From assembly GCA_001275005.1 (NCBI GenBank), contig JWZX01002956.1, forward strand, positions 1 through 23,493: a DNA stretch of 23,493 nucleotides, given 5' to 3'. This DNA is from Chrysochromulina tobinii. Lineage: Eukaryota > Haptophyta > Prymnesiales > Chrysochromulinaceae. Under the pieces are notes generated by a model. The model worked only from the letters and a program-made list of their open reading frames with translations, had not been told where the DNA came from and did no database searches. Both the position numbers and the translations under genes were made by a program. This document shows, piece by piece, positions 1 through 8,047 of this stretch (positions are counted from its first letter, which is position 1; each line of letters begins with the position of its first letter).

Positions 1-280
1 CCGCCCGGGGAAACCCCCACGGGCCCGGGGCAACCCCCACGGTACGGCTCGCCATTTGCGGGTAACCCGCCATTAACGTTTTCGCGCGTCTCTGCTACTG
101 ACACTGTTTAGTGTTTTGCTTCGTCGAAGCGTCGTAATCTATCCGTCGCTTTTCCGACGACAATTCGATCTGAGGAACGAGATCAACCCCTGGCTGCTCC
201 AACACCGTACACGCTCTGTATGCCTGGGTACCCCCCTCGCCACGTGCACGCTGCCTGTTGGCGTGAATTACACACGTACT
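1..280. other. GC-rich non-coding edge with short repeats
   Basis: No gene is recognised here. The first 42 bases hold two near-identical 20-bp units (CCCGGGGAAACCCCCACGGG, then the same with one A replaced by C). A GTACGGCTCGCC stretch follows at about 43-53, then a 13-bp inverted repeat GCGGGTAACCCGC at 58-70. The remainder lies just downstream of the minus-strand gene ending at 281 and presumably holds its 3' UTR. The GTACGG/CTCGCC words recur in a 30-bp tandem repeat near 22831-22890. Confidence 0.5.
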
Positions 281-1369
281 TTACTTTTTTTTACGAGGAG
301 CGTCTCCACCAAGAAGGTCGCCGAGCTCGTCTACGGCCGAGGAATCATCCTCGAGGCCGTCTTTGCCCTCCGCGTCGCTGCCATCGCTGCCGCCATCTGC
401 GCCCTCCGGGCCGCTCGAGGCGCCGCTGCCGCTGCCGTCGCCGCCCTTCTTGGGCCCTTTGAAGGTGGGCTGCGGGGCGCTCCAGAAGCCATCATCGTCT
501 GCGGCGGGCGCTCCGCCGAGGCCCAGGAAGCCGAGCACCTTGGCGAGCGTGCCCGTGGGAGCGGCCAACTCGGTGGCGGTGATGTTGGCTTTCGCGCGCG
601 GCGCCTTGCTAATCGTGAGGTTCTTGCCGGTGGATGGGTCGAAGACTGTCTCAACGTCACCCGCGTCCACGGAGATGTAGTTGCCCGTGAGCTCGATCTC
701 GTCCTGGATCTCCTTCTGCTCCTGCCGCTTGAAGTAGCGCTCGATGGCCGTGAGAGCTTTGGCGGAGGCATAGACGAGGCCGAGAGCGCCTCCCGTCTGC
801 GTCAGCGTCGAGATCAGCGCCGCACCCTTTTTATCCTCCTTGACTGCATCGAGCTCGGCCAGCTCCTCCGCCAGCTCTCCCTTGTACGTAAGGCTGTCCG
901 AGAAGATGAAGTCGCGTTCGGTGAATCGCCGGAGGTCCTTGGGGCTCACGAGCGCATCGAGGTCGAGCTCATTGCCACGCAGCGTCGAGCGGTCGAGCGG
1001 CATGTCGAGGCCCTTCCTCTTGCGTGCAAAGCCCAGAAAGGCTGGTTGCTCAGTGCGGCGGCGGCGGCCGCACTTTAGGTAGCCCGCGTCTCGCGAGATG
1101 GTCGCTGCACCGTCCGCGGTTGCTGCAAGCTCAGCGGCCTGTGCCGGTCCGCGTGGCAGCGCCAAGAGCGCTGCAGCAGCAACTGCGCTGGTGCCAGAAC
1201 GCAGTTGGCTGCGCCAGCTGCGGCGACCACGCTCCGGCTCGCCCGTCGTCATTTGCAGTGAGTGAACCGTGGCGCGCGCTGCTACGTCGCGCTGCGGCAT
1301 TGTAGCCGGCGGCAGCAGCGCCGAGGCCGCGAGGAGTGCCAACCCAGAGACCAACGCAGTTTGCACCAT
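281..1369 (-). CDS. Plastid (probably thylakoid-lumen routed) protein of unknown function
   Basis: A 362-residue protein of unknown function. The N terminus reads as a three-part import signal. A hydrophobic signal peptide lies at residues 1-22. A basic, hydroxyl- and alanine-rich transit-like stretch runs to about 45. A twin-arginine segment (GRRSWR, RR at 49-50) then precedes a hydrophobic Ala/Leu run that ends in AQA/AE near 78. This layout is that of lumen proteins in algae with secondary plastids. The mature part has an acidic/hydrophobic middle, including a Gly/Ala/Leu segment that could be a weak membrane or amphipathic helix, followed by a charged KRQEQKEIQDE helix and a sequence around GNYISVDAGDVE that looks conserved. 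The C terminus is low complexity (Gly/Ser/Asp-rich) and ends in three lysines. The ATG at 1367-1369 is chosen because the signal peptide starts there. A short GC-rich arginine stretch (CGRRRR, about residue 100) looks unusual and could hide an unrecognised splice site. The coding call is good; the function is unknown. Confidence 0.75.
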   Translation of the reverse strand: MVQTALVSGLALLAASALLPPATMPQRDVAARATVHSLQMTTGEPERGRRSWRSQLRSGTSAVAAAALLALPRGPAQAAELAATADGAATISRDAGYLKCGRRRRTEQPAFLGFARKRKGLDMPLDRSTLRGNELDLDALVSPKDLRRFTERDFIFSDSLTYKGELAEELAELDAVKEDKKGAALISTLTQTGGALGLVYASAKALTAIERYFKRQEQKEIQDEIELTGNYISVDAGDVETVFDPSTGKNLTISKAPRAKANITATELAAPTGTLAKVLGFLGLGGAPAADDDGFWSAPQPTFKGPKKGGDGSGSGASSGPEGADGGSDGSDAEGKDGLEDDSSAVDELGDLLGGDAPRKKK

Positions 1370-1753
1370 ACACGCAAAATCTCGATGTGATGAGACGCAA
1401 ACGAGGCCATCACGCTTTCAGTCTTTTCACACATGTTCACACTCGAGAAAACTCCTCTTCCGTACGTCGCGTACCAGGGCACTCTCATGCAAAGGAATTT
1501 AACCATTAAAAGCGATTTACCGCGAATATGATATTGCCCGTCACTTCGTGTAGGACTGTCGGTCTAGCTGTGGCTGTAGGTGATTTTTGTGGTTGAGAGT
1601 CGCAGCGCGGTCCACCGGCCGCGCCGTACACAATCTGCCTCGAGGTAAGGGCTAACCATACCTCGAGACGTCGAGACTCACATAGTTTAATACGCGTGTA
1701 CGCGCTCGCTCAAGAGGGCGCGCTCACTCACACTCTACACATCTTTCACTCAC
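1370..1753. other. Intergenic: promoter side of the 281-1369 gene and 3' side of the SHIPPO gene
   Basis: No gene is supported. The region lies between the start of one minus-strand gene and the stop of the next. It is more AT-rich than the coding sequence. It contains CTTTTCACA at 1423-1431, a word also seen in other gaps of the window, and a 9-bp inverted repeat (1639-1647 with 1659-1667). Confidence 0.5.
1639..1667. repeat. 9-bp inverted repeat CTCGAGGTA / TACCTCGAG
   Basis: The arms at 1639-1647 and 1659-1667 are perfect reverse complements separated by 11 bases. The repeat lies about 87 bases beyond the stop codon of the minus-strand SHIPPO gene, so it could form a hairpin in that transcript's 3' end. 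Chance is not excluded at this length. Confidence 0.45.
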
Positions 1754-2848
1754 TTATGCTCGAAATGTGGCCCGCTGCTCATCGGCAGCGGCGCGCATGT
1801 TGCGCACGTGCGCGAGCTCATCGGCAAAGGTGGGCGTCGGGCTGTGTGCGCCCGGGCCTGGCTTCGTCTTCGCGTCGTTCATGACCGAGGCGATGAACGA
1901 ATTGTCGGCCATGCTAGGGGAGAAGCGCGGAGATCCTTTGGAACGCATAGTTGAGGGTACGCCGTAACGGCCAGGTCCGGGCACCGTCTTCCCGTGAACG
2001 ATGGCCATCTCGAGTTGGCTCATCGCAGGGATCAGCCCACACAGCGTGGCCGAGGGCCCTGACGCCTGGTCGGATAAGACACCGATCGGACTCTCGTAAG
2101 TCCCCGGCCCAGGCGGCCCGCCGTCAAGGGGCACGATCGTTCTTCTCGAGGGCGGGCCCATCCAGAATCCGAGACTGCGCCTTGGCTCGCGCGGCGTGTG
2201 AGCGCCCGGCCCGGGCATGTCGCGCAGGTGCGCCACCATGCGCCCCATGTCGTGCGCTGATGGCACTTCCGCGTGCGGGTACTTTTCCATGAGACGGGGC
2301 GGCAGGCCGAAGGACGTCTCCACCGGGATGGCACGAATCTTGCCAAGGCCCGTGTTCTTGCTTCGCGGCGAGTAGGAGCCGGGCCCGGGTTGGAACGGCG
2401 CCATCTTCTCCATGTACGAGTCTTGTGTACCTTTCATCTTGTCGTACTTGATGGCCGGGTCGTACTTGGCCGCGCCGAAAGTCTTGCCGGAAAAAATGGC
2501 ATGCCCATCGTTAAGGTTGGTCAGCCGAGGCGTATAGGTTCCCGGCCCTGGAATGGTCGCCTTTTCGGCAAGCTCCTTATCATCGTACATTTTGCGGCGC
2601 GGAGGCTCGCGTTGTGCCATCTGGAAGACCTTGACCATCCGCTTAATCTCCTTTGCCTCGGCAGCCATCTTCTGCAGCTTTAGCCGCTCGTCCACAGAGG
2701 CAAGATGCTGCTCGAGTTCATCGCGCTCAGCCTCGATCTTTGCGGCCTTCTCACGGCGCAGCCGCTCAGCCCGCTCGCTCGACGTTTCGGGCTGCTTGCG
2801 AAGCTCAGCAGCAACCGCGTCGTCCGCCAAACGCGGTGCCATTTTCAT
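1754..2848 (-). CDS. SHIPPO / STPGR (PGPG-repeat) protein, probable flagellar microtubule-associated protein
   Basis: A 364-residue protein. It opens with a strongly charged coiled-coil region (about residues 20-75, rich in Glu, Arg and Lys). Six PGPG motifs follow, at residues 100, 154, 212, 246, 290 and 330, most within PGPG(T/S/R/A)(Y/H) and several followed by a Ser/Thr-Pro-Arg. This is the signature of the SHIPPO/STPGR repeat family, whose members (for example ODF3-type and related proteins) associate with axonemal or cortical microtubules. The spacing of 34-58 residues is typical. The start is the ATG at 2846-2848; a second in-frame Met two codons later is also possible. Assignment to the family is firm. 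A flagellar location is inferred from the family. The neighbours on the same strand (the plastid protein and the PTGES2 homologue) add nothing about function, but the divergent kinase at 4012 carries a BART domain, also linked to cilia. Confidence 0.87.
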   Translation of the reverse strand: MKMAPRLADDAVAAELRKQPETSSERAERLRREKAAKIEAERDELEQHLASVDERLKLQKMAAEAKEIKRMVKVFQMAQREPPRRKMYDDKELAEKATIPGPGTYTPRLTNLNDGHAIFSGKTFGAAKYDPAIKYDKMKGTQDSYMEKMAPFQPGPGSYSPRSKNTGLGKIRAIPVETSFGLPPRLMEKYPHAEVPSAHDMGRMVAHLRDMPGPGAHTPREPRRSLGFWMGPPSRRTIVPLDGGPPGPGTYESPIGVLSDQASGPSATLCGLIPAMSQLEMAIVHGKTVPGPGRYGVPSTMRSKGSPRFSPSMADNSFIASVMNDAKTKPGPGAHSPTPTFADELAHVRNMRAAADEQRATFRA

Positions 2849-3013
2849 TTCCTGAAAAAGCTGTTTTTTGTCAACGTAACAGTAACTGCTTCTCGCATTG
2901 CATGCGCGAGCGACGAAGTCCTATCATCCTCATCCATGCACGCTGCTCTTCTTGGCGGCCGTCTCAGCCTGTGTAAGGATCTTCAACGAGACCCGTTCGC
3001 CGTTGTCCCGTTG

Positions 3014-3868
3014 TCACTGCCGAGACGTGCACGCGTTGCCGGGCTGCACGAGCGCTTCGACGCGGTCGTACCATGGCTTGATGGCGGTCTCGGCCATGAT
3101 CTCCTTGTATGCGTCTGTGCGGTCGATGGCTTTGAGGCAGCCGAACACGCACACGTCCGCAAAGTTGGGCTGCTTCCCACCCGCGAAGGGTTTGCTGCCC
3201 ACGCCTTCATTCAGCCAGTGGTTAATCCCGGCGACAACGGCCGCGCGCTCGTCATCGATTCCGTACTTCTTCTTGATCTTGCCCTGAGCCATCCACATGA
3301 AAAAGGAGCCGATGATCTGGTTGGACACCTTGTCGAGCATCGAAAAGTGCGGCACGCTCATCACGTAGCCAAAGGCCTGGTATGACTCGCTGAACGAGCG
3401 CGTGATGTTCGGGAAGAGCAGCACTGCGAACTTCTCGTCCGACCACTTGGCCCACTCAAGCGCCTTCGGCGAACGGAACTCGGCCAGTTGCTTCGCGTCG
3501 AGCACGCCCGCAGTGCCCATGCGGTCGAGCAGCGCCTGGCTGATCACCCCACTGTCGTTCACTTGCTCGTCGCCGAGCTTTGCAATCGGCACCTTTCGGT
3601 AGCCGCCCGACCACGCCTTAATCTCGCCCTTGGTGAGCGGATTGACCTCGGTAGTTTCGTATGGCACGCGGTACAGATCGAGCAGTGCCTTCACCTTGTT
3701 GCAGAACGGACAGATCTCGTACTGATAGATGAGCACCGAACCGACAGTGCCGGCTGCGGCAGCAGTGGTGAGCGGTGCCCTTAGCTTTGGAGCGAGTGCG
3801 CGGTCGAGCGCGCCGGCGGCGAGGAGACCGCCACTCGCGAGAAGTGGCGTGCGCAGGCGGCGGAACAT
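3014..3868 (-). CDS. PTGES2: Prostaglandin E synthase 2-like protein (glutaredoxin/GST fold)
   Basis: A 284-residue homologue of membrane-associated prostaglandin E synthase 2. A hydrophobic N terminus (about residues 8-45) would anchor or target the protein. It is followed by a glutaredoxin-like domain with the redox motif C53-P-F-C56 in the family context YQYEICPFCNKV, then the EVNP, SGGYRKVPI and NDSGVI blocks seen in this family. The C-terminal half is an all-helical GST-like domain with FAGGKQPNFADV and IKPWYDRVEALV, matching the end of the family. The animal enzyme isomerises PGH2 to PGE2, but most protist and plant members have no demonstrated prostaglandin role, and the CPFC motif more safely implies thiol chemistry or haem binding. 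The start is the ATG at 3866-3868, whose product has the expected length. Only non-ATG extensions lie upstream, and these overlap the divergent gene at 4012. Organelle location is undetermined. Confidence 0.87.
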   Translation of the reverse strand: MFRRLRTPLLASGGLLAAGALDRALAPKLRAPLTTAAAAGTVGSVLIYQYEICPFCNKVKALLDLYRVPYETTEVNPLTKGEIKAWSGGYRKVPIAKLGDEQVNDSGVISQALLDRMGTAGVLDAKQLAEFRSPKALEWAKWSDEKFAVLLFPNITRSFSESYQAFGYVMSVPHFSMLDKVSNQIIGSFFMWMAQGKIKKKYGIDDERAAVVAGINHWLNEGVGSKPFAGGKQPNFADVCVFGCLKAIDRTDAYKEIMAETAIKPWYDRVEALVQPGNACTSRQ

Positions 3869-4011
3869 GGAGTCGCGACGTTTCGAGGAAGACCGATGAT
3901 CGACGTTAAGGCACCGGACGCGACCGGCCTTGGCCAGGAAGCTGAACGCTCTTTCACACGGGCGGATGCATTTTCCGGTCTTCACAGAGCGGACTCTGGA
4001 CGGAAAATCCC
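3869..4011. promoter_or_regulatory. Short divergent intergenic region, probable bidirectional promoter
   Basis: Only 143 bases separate the ATG of the PTGES2 homologue (minus strand) from the ATG of the ankyrin-BART-kinase gene (plus strand), so both promoters and 5' UTRs must lie here or overlap coding sequence. The gap contains CTTTCACA at 3951-3958, close to words in other divergent gaps. No TATA box is evident. Confidence 0.5.
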
Positions 4012-6408
4012 ATGCCCAGGCGGCAGAAGACGGTCGCGCCGCCGCCGCGTTCCCAAGCACACAACAGCGCTGAGCGGGCACCTACGGATGCAGACTTGAT
4101 CGTGGCTGCCTCATCGGGCCGTCTCGACGTTGTAGTTGCCCTGCTCGAGGCTGGTGTGTCTGCACTAGCCGTTGATGAGACCGGCAAGACGTCCTTGCAC
4201 AAAGCTGCATACCTCAACCTGACGCAAATGGCTCGCGAGCTCATCGCACGCGAGCCAGCCATTGTTGCCGCCTGCGATGTTGCGCACAACACAGCGCTCC
4301 ACGTCGCGGCCTGGGCTGGCAACTTGAGCATGTGCGCTGCGCTGCTCGAGGCCATGGCCGCAGTGTCGGCAACGGATCTGGCTGGAAACACGCCGCTGCA
4401 CCACGCAGCCCTGGAAGGTCACACTGCGATCGGGGAGATCCTTCTGGTACATGGCGCCAGCGCCAACGCTCCCGGCCTCGAGGGCAGCACCCCCCTACAC
4501 TTCGTCGCGCTGTCCATGACGGATGCCAAGCTGTCCTTTGCGCGGCTGCTGCTGCGACACGAGGCGGACCCACAGATACCTAATCGGCACGGAATGACAG
4601 ACTCCCGCCTCGCCTTGGACCAGGGCAACGACGAGCTCGCGCAGTTGCTGCTGGTGCTCGCGCAGCCAGATCAGCACGCGCAGCCAGCGCCATCGCCCGC
4701 AGAGGCGCCCAAAAAGGCGCTTGATGTCTTTGGGTGCTTGCTCCGCTCCCTCGCTGCCAAGGAGCTGAACGAGGAGCTCAGCGTCTTCCACCGCTCGCAT
4801 CGGCACAAGTTCCTGCGCCACCACGGCGGCGACTACCCGCACGAGCTGGCGTGCGTGCATGCGCAGTACGTGGGGCTCGTCTCGCGCCATGTTGAGCTCG
4901 CGCTCCGGAGCGCTGGAACTTCCTGGGAGGCCGCGTGCGAGGCGTGTAGGCGGGCGCCCGCTGATGGACGCTGCTCAGCGCTCCGGCTCCGGCTGCTCCA
5001 GCATCTGGTGGCACTCGAGGACTTCCCCGCCTTTTTCGAGTTGATGCTGAGCACGCAGCTTCCAGGGGCAGAGGCTCCTGTGGCTGTTGTGAATACCGAC
5101 CGTGAGGGTATGAATACCGACCATGAGGGCAGCGCCGAGGGCACCCGCGGCTCTGAGGCTGTCCCTGACTGCATGGGCAGCGAAGTTGGCGACGAACTTG
5201 CAAGTACCGTGCAGCCGTACACGGCAGATGTGCAAAGCGGACCCAGGAGCTCGTGCGCCTCGACGATGCGCGCGACGGCGGCCGCGGCCGATGCAGCTTG
5301 GGTCGACTCGCCGATCGCCTCCTTCGCGCCCTCGCTTGCCAGTACCTTGCCAAGCGGCGGGGCGGCCGTCGTCGACAGCGGCGGCGTGAGTTTTCTTTCC
5401 TCATACGCGGGCTCAGCCGTGGTGGGCGGTACCTACGGGTACGTGGACGGCGCACATACGTCACATACGTACGAGAGCGATAGCGGCGTCTCCTGTGCCT
5501 CATCGGCGATGCGCGCGCCCATGAGCCCCGTGTGGATCGAGGGGACAGTGCGGCTGGCCGACGACACGACGCTGCACAGCCGCTGGGTACGAGGCCGACG
5601 GATCGGGGTGGGCTCCTCCGGAGAGGTCTACCGCGTGAGCGACGAGGGGAACGGCCTCGAGTTCGCCGCCAAGCTCGTGGTGCCACGCGACCAGGAGGCT
5701 GCTGAGCGCCTCGCCGCCGAGATGACGCTCATGCGGCACCTGCGCCACCCGAACATCGTCGAGTACATTGGTGCCGCTATGTGCAGCGAAGGTGAGCAGT
5801 GTATCTTGCTCGAGCTGTGCGAGGGCGGCTCTGTGCGTCAGCTGCTCGACCGCGAGCACCGCGCTGGCTTGCCTCACGCCACGCTGCACTCGTACGGCGT
5901 GCAGCTGCTGCACGCGCTGCACTACCTGCATGCGCATATGATCATCCATCGAGATTTGAAGGGCGACAACGTGCTGCTCGACGCGGCGCGCACTACCGTC
6001 AAGCTTGGCGACTTCGGCTCGTCCAACGAGCTGCTGCTTCACGAGACGTGCTCGCAGGACGTGCACACCATCCGCGGCTCGCCGTACTGGATGAGCCCCG
6101 AGCACATCCAGGGCGCGCGCTGCGGCCGCAAGGCAGACGTGTGGTCCTATGCTTGCGTACTCCTTGAGATGCTCACCGGGGGCATGCCCTGGCTCACCGG
6201 CGGCGCCATGCAGCCCGCCGCCGGCCAGTTCGCTGTCTTCCGGCTCATGACGCTAATTGTCGAGGCCAAACACCCGCCGCCCATGCCTGCGCCAGAGGAG
6301 ATTCCCGATGGGCTGCATGAGCTGATGCTTGCTTGCTTCGAGCGCGACCTCGCCCGACGCCCGACCACAGTCGAGCTACTCGAATACGGCTGGGTCATCG
6401 ATACATGA
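4012..6408 (+). CDS. Ankyrin-repeat / BART-domain / MAP3K-like protein kinase
   Basis: A 798-residue protein with three modules. Residues about 26-220 are five to six ankyrin repeats (NTALHVAA, NTPLHHAA, STPLHFVA cores). Residues about 238-350 fit the helical BART domain of ARL2-binding proteins: a start like FxxLLRSL, an F-H-x-x-H...KF block, H-x-Q-Y-V-x-L-V-x-x-H-V-E, and a closing F-x-x-F-F-E-L-M-L. Residues about 350-520 are a Ser/Ala-rich linker with a small in-frame duplication (NTDREG/NTDHEG, nucleotides 5092-5129). Residues about 526-798 are a complete kinase: glycine loop G532-x-G534-x-x-G537, Lys554, Glu570, HRD with Asp648 and Lys650, Asn653, DFG at 667-669 and SPYWMSPE ending at 697. 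GSPYWMSPE and DVWSYACVLLEMLTGGMPW favour the STE/MEKK (MAP3K) group. All catalytic residues are present, so activity is expected. The ankyrin and kinase calls are firm; the BART call rests on pattern similarity. Confidence 0.9.
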   Translation: MPRRQKTVAPPPRSQAHNSAERAPTDADLIVAASSGRLDVVVALLEAGVSALAVDETGKTSLHKAAYLNLTQMARELIAREPAIVAACDVAHNTALHVAAWAGNLSMCAALLEAMAAVSATDLAGNTPLHHAALEGHTAIGEILLVHGASANAPGLEGSTPLHFVALSMTDAKLSFARLLLRHEADPQIPNRHGMTDSRLALDQGNDELAQLLLVLAQPDQHAQPAPSPAEAPKKALDVFGCLLRSLAAKELNEELSVFHRSHRHKFLRHHGGDYPHELACVHAQYVGLVSRHVELALRSAGTSWEAACEACRRAPADGRCSALRLRLLQHLVALEDFPAFFELMLSTQLPGAEAPVAVVNTDREGMNTDHEGSAEGTRGSEAVPDCMGSEVGDELASTVQPYTADVQSGPRSSCASTMRATAAAADAAWVDSPIASFAPSLASTLPSGGAAVVDSGGVSFLSSYAGSAVVGGTYGYVDGAHTSHTYESDSGVSCASSAMRAPMSPVWIEGTVRLADDTTLHSRWVRGRRIGVGSSGEVYRVSDEGNGLEFAAKLVVPRDQEAAERLAAEMTLMRHLRHPNIVEYIGAAMCSEGEQCILLELCEGGSVRQLLDREHRAGLPHATLHSYGVQLLHALHYLHAHMIIHRDLKGDNVLLDAARTTVKLGDFGSSNELLLHETCSQDVHTIRGSPYWMSPEHIQGARCGRKADVWSYACVLLEMLTGGMPWLTGGAMQPAAGQFAVFRLMTLIVEAKHPPPMPAPEEIPDGLHELMLACFERDLARRPTTVELLEYGWVIDT

Positions 6409-6850
6409 TAGCGCAGTGAAATCGCAATGTGAAATCGTCGTTGACGAGGGTAAATAATGTGGCGTATACGAGAGGTACGACCGCTTTATTGTTTACAAAA
6501 CAGCCAGTCAGCCACGACTCTCGACTCGACAACGACTGACGACTCTCGGCTGCGAAGGCTTCCGCAACTCCGAACTCGTATGAGACGTCACCGCGCTTTC
6601 CGGGGAACGCAAACGATGGCGTAACTACTTATTGATACGGTAGCTTGTGTCTTTTTACCGGTGTGTCCCGGCTCCCCCCGGTGTCTTTTTACCGGTAGCG
6701 AAACGGTAGAGCTCTGATAGAACAACGACGCGGAACCCGTCCCTTATTAGTTCCTTTCTCGATGGGGAGCTTTCGGCTTTGCACGTCCATCAGGCAGTTG
6801 CTGCGCCAGAAAGCAGCGGCTAACTGTACAAACAGGATCAATACGAGCAG
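6409..6850. other. Intergenic between kinase and coiled-coil genes
   Basis: No gene is recognised. The first half (6409-6600) is the likely 3' region of the kinase gene, with GTGAAATCG-type repeats and two CGACTCTCG copies. The second half is the presumed promoter of the gene at 6851 and holds a 16-bp direct repeat (6647-6662 and 6681-6696) with ACCGGT at the end of each copy. Confidence 0.5.
6647..6696. repeat. Direct repeat of GTGTCTTTTTACCGGT
   Basis: Two identical 16-bp copies (6647-6662 and 6681-6696) lie 34 bases apart, about 155-205 bases upstream of the ATG at 6851. Exact identity at this spacing suggests a duplicated regulatory site or a local duplication. No named factor is recognised. 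Confidence 0.6.
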
Positions 6851-8047
6851 ATGATGCATCAACAGCAGCTCATACCAATCGGCACTCAGGACAACGCCCG
6901 GCAGGACGCTCATGACGACGACACTGCCAACGAGGCGGAGCACCCGAAGGCCGCCGCGGACACGGAGCAGGCGCCAAGGACGCGATTCGCTCAACGGACG
7001 CCTGCGCACCGGCCGCCTGGCGTCTTGTTGAAAATGATCTCCTCACACAACGACCTTGTCGCGCAAAGGGATGATGAGGTCAAGCGGCTAAGAGCAGAGA
7101 TGGAGCAGATGCGCGGGAGGCACAAGCAGGAGATCAAGGCGTTCGAGACCCAGCTTTTCATACAGCGGGCGAATCTCGAGAGCGCACTTGCCGCAAAATA
7201 TCAGCGCAACAACGCCCCTTCGCGCCAGTCCGAGTCGCAGAATATTGCTGAGCTGCATCGAGTCCGTAGTGAGCTGGGGCGGCTGAAGAAGGAATTCGCC
7301 GCCGTAATGCGCAAGAATCAACTGATGGCACTAGAAATCGAGAGACTGCACGGGAGAGAGGACAAACAGCAGGGCCTTCTCATTCAGGCAGTGCTCAGCT
7401 CGGATGAACAAGCCCGTAGTGAGCTAGGACTGCTGAAGAAGGAATTCGCCGACGTGACCGGCAGGAATCATTCGTTGGCCCAGGAGATCGAAAGACTCCG
7501 GAGGAAGGAGGGCATACAGCAGGATCGTCTCATTCAGGCAGTGCTCGGCTCGGTCACATCACTGCCCGAACAAGATGCTCCTCGTGCTGCTCGTCCTCCC
7601 CCATGTTCCCCAACTTTTCTGCGCATCTCATCGCGCACCTCATCGCCCTTCACGCCTGCGCCTTCTTCGCCGAATTCGCCAGTCGGCAAAGGATCTGGAA
7701 GCGGGGAGCCCGTGTTCTTCGAACCGAGCCCGTGGGCGGAGTCGCAGCCCCAGTCTCACCGATCTGCCCCACACTCGCCACAACCTCGCCGGGTGACCCG
7801 GCTGCACCGATCGGTAACTTCGCGCAGCGTAACGCGCAGCGCACCCACACTCTCGCCCTCTCGGAGTTTGGTCGCAATCGCGTACGCCGCACCCGGCGGT
7901 GGCGACGGGCTTGGCTTAAACTCTCCTTCTCACAGACCCGACTTCCAGTGCAGGGTATCACAAACCCACGTCGCCGCGCACTTGGAAGCCGAGTTGTTGA
8001 ACCGATTCGAGACGCACTACGACGTTGTACTGAACGAGCCCAAATGA
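6851..8047 (+). CDS. Coiled-coil protein with a 50-residue internal duplication
   Basis: A 398-residue protein of unknown function. The N terminus (about 1-60) is polar and low in hydrophobic residues. Residues about 65-115 are a charged coiled coil. Residues 139-188 and 189-238 form a tandem repeat of exactly 50 residues, each starting RSELG-x-LKKEFA and ending in LIQAVL; at DNA level the units are 150 bp apart and still closely similar (for example the CTGAAGAAGGAATTCGCCG stretch), so the duplication is fairly recent. The C-terminal 150 residues are rich in Ser, Pro and Arg with many SP/SR pairs, as expected of a phosphorylated, disordered tail. The start is the first of two adjacent ATG codons. 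A cytoskeletal or scaffold role is only a guess. The coding call is supported by length, the in-frame repeat and codon use like its neighbours. Confidence 0.72.
   Translation: MMHQQQLIPIGTQDNARQDAHDDDTANEAEHPKAAADTEQAPRTRFAQRTPAHRPPGVLLKMISSHNDLVAQRDDEVKRLRAEMEQMRGRHKQEIKAFETQLFIQRANLESALAAKYQRNNAPSRQSESQNIAELHRVRSELGRLKKEFAAVMRKNQLMALEIERLHGREDKQQGLLIQAVLSSDEQARSELGLLKKEFADVTGRNHSLAQEIERLRRKEGIQQDRLIQAVLGSVTSLPEQDAPRAARPPPCSPTFLRISSRTSSPFTPAPSSPNSPVGKGSGSGEPVFFEPSPWAESQPQSHRSAPHSPQPRRVTRLHRSVTSRSVTRSAPTLSPSRSLVAIAYAAPGGGDGLGLNSPSHRPDFQCRVSQTHVAAHLEAELLNRFETHYDVVLNEPK
7265..7564 (+). repeat. Two tandem 150-bp coding units
   Basis: The first unit begins at about 7265 and the second at about 7415. 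Both share CGTAGTGAGCT, CTGAAGAAGGAATTCGCCG and ATTCAGGCAGTGCTC in the same phase, so 50 codons were duplicated in frame within the coiled coil. Confidence 0.75.

Noticed and set aside
116-1078. Plus-strand open frame of 320 codons opposite the plastid gene
   Set aside because: It is antisense to a gene with a clear signal peptide. Its own sequence is Ala/Arg/Leu-rich with no recognisable domain, as expected of a GC-rich antisense frame, and it begins at a non-ATG codon.
2705-3385. Plus-strand open frame crossing two minus-strand genes
   Set aside because: It spans the start of the SHIPPO gene and the end of the PTGES2 homologue in antisense, with no domain or plausible promoter.
3869-4081. 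N-terminal extension of the PTGES2 homologue
   Set aside because: It needs a non-ATG start and overlaps the start of the divergent kinase gene. The product from the ATG at 3868 already has the expected length.
4778-5686. Minus-strand open frame opposite the BART-kinase gene
   Set aside because: Arg/Pro/Ser-rich antisense shadow of a gene with clear domains.
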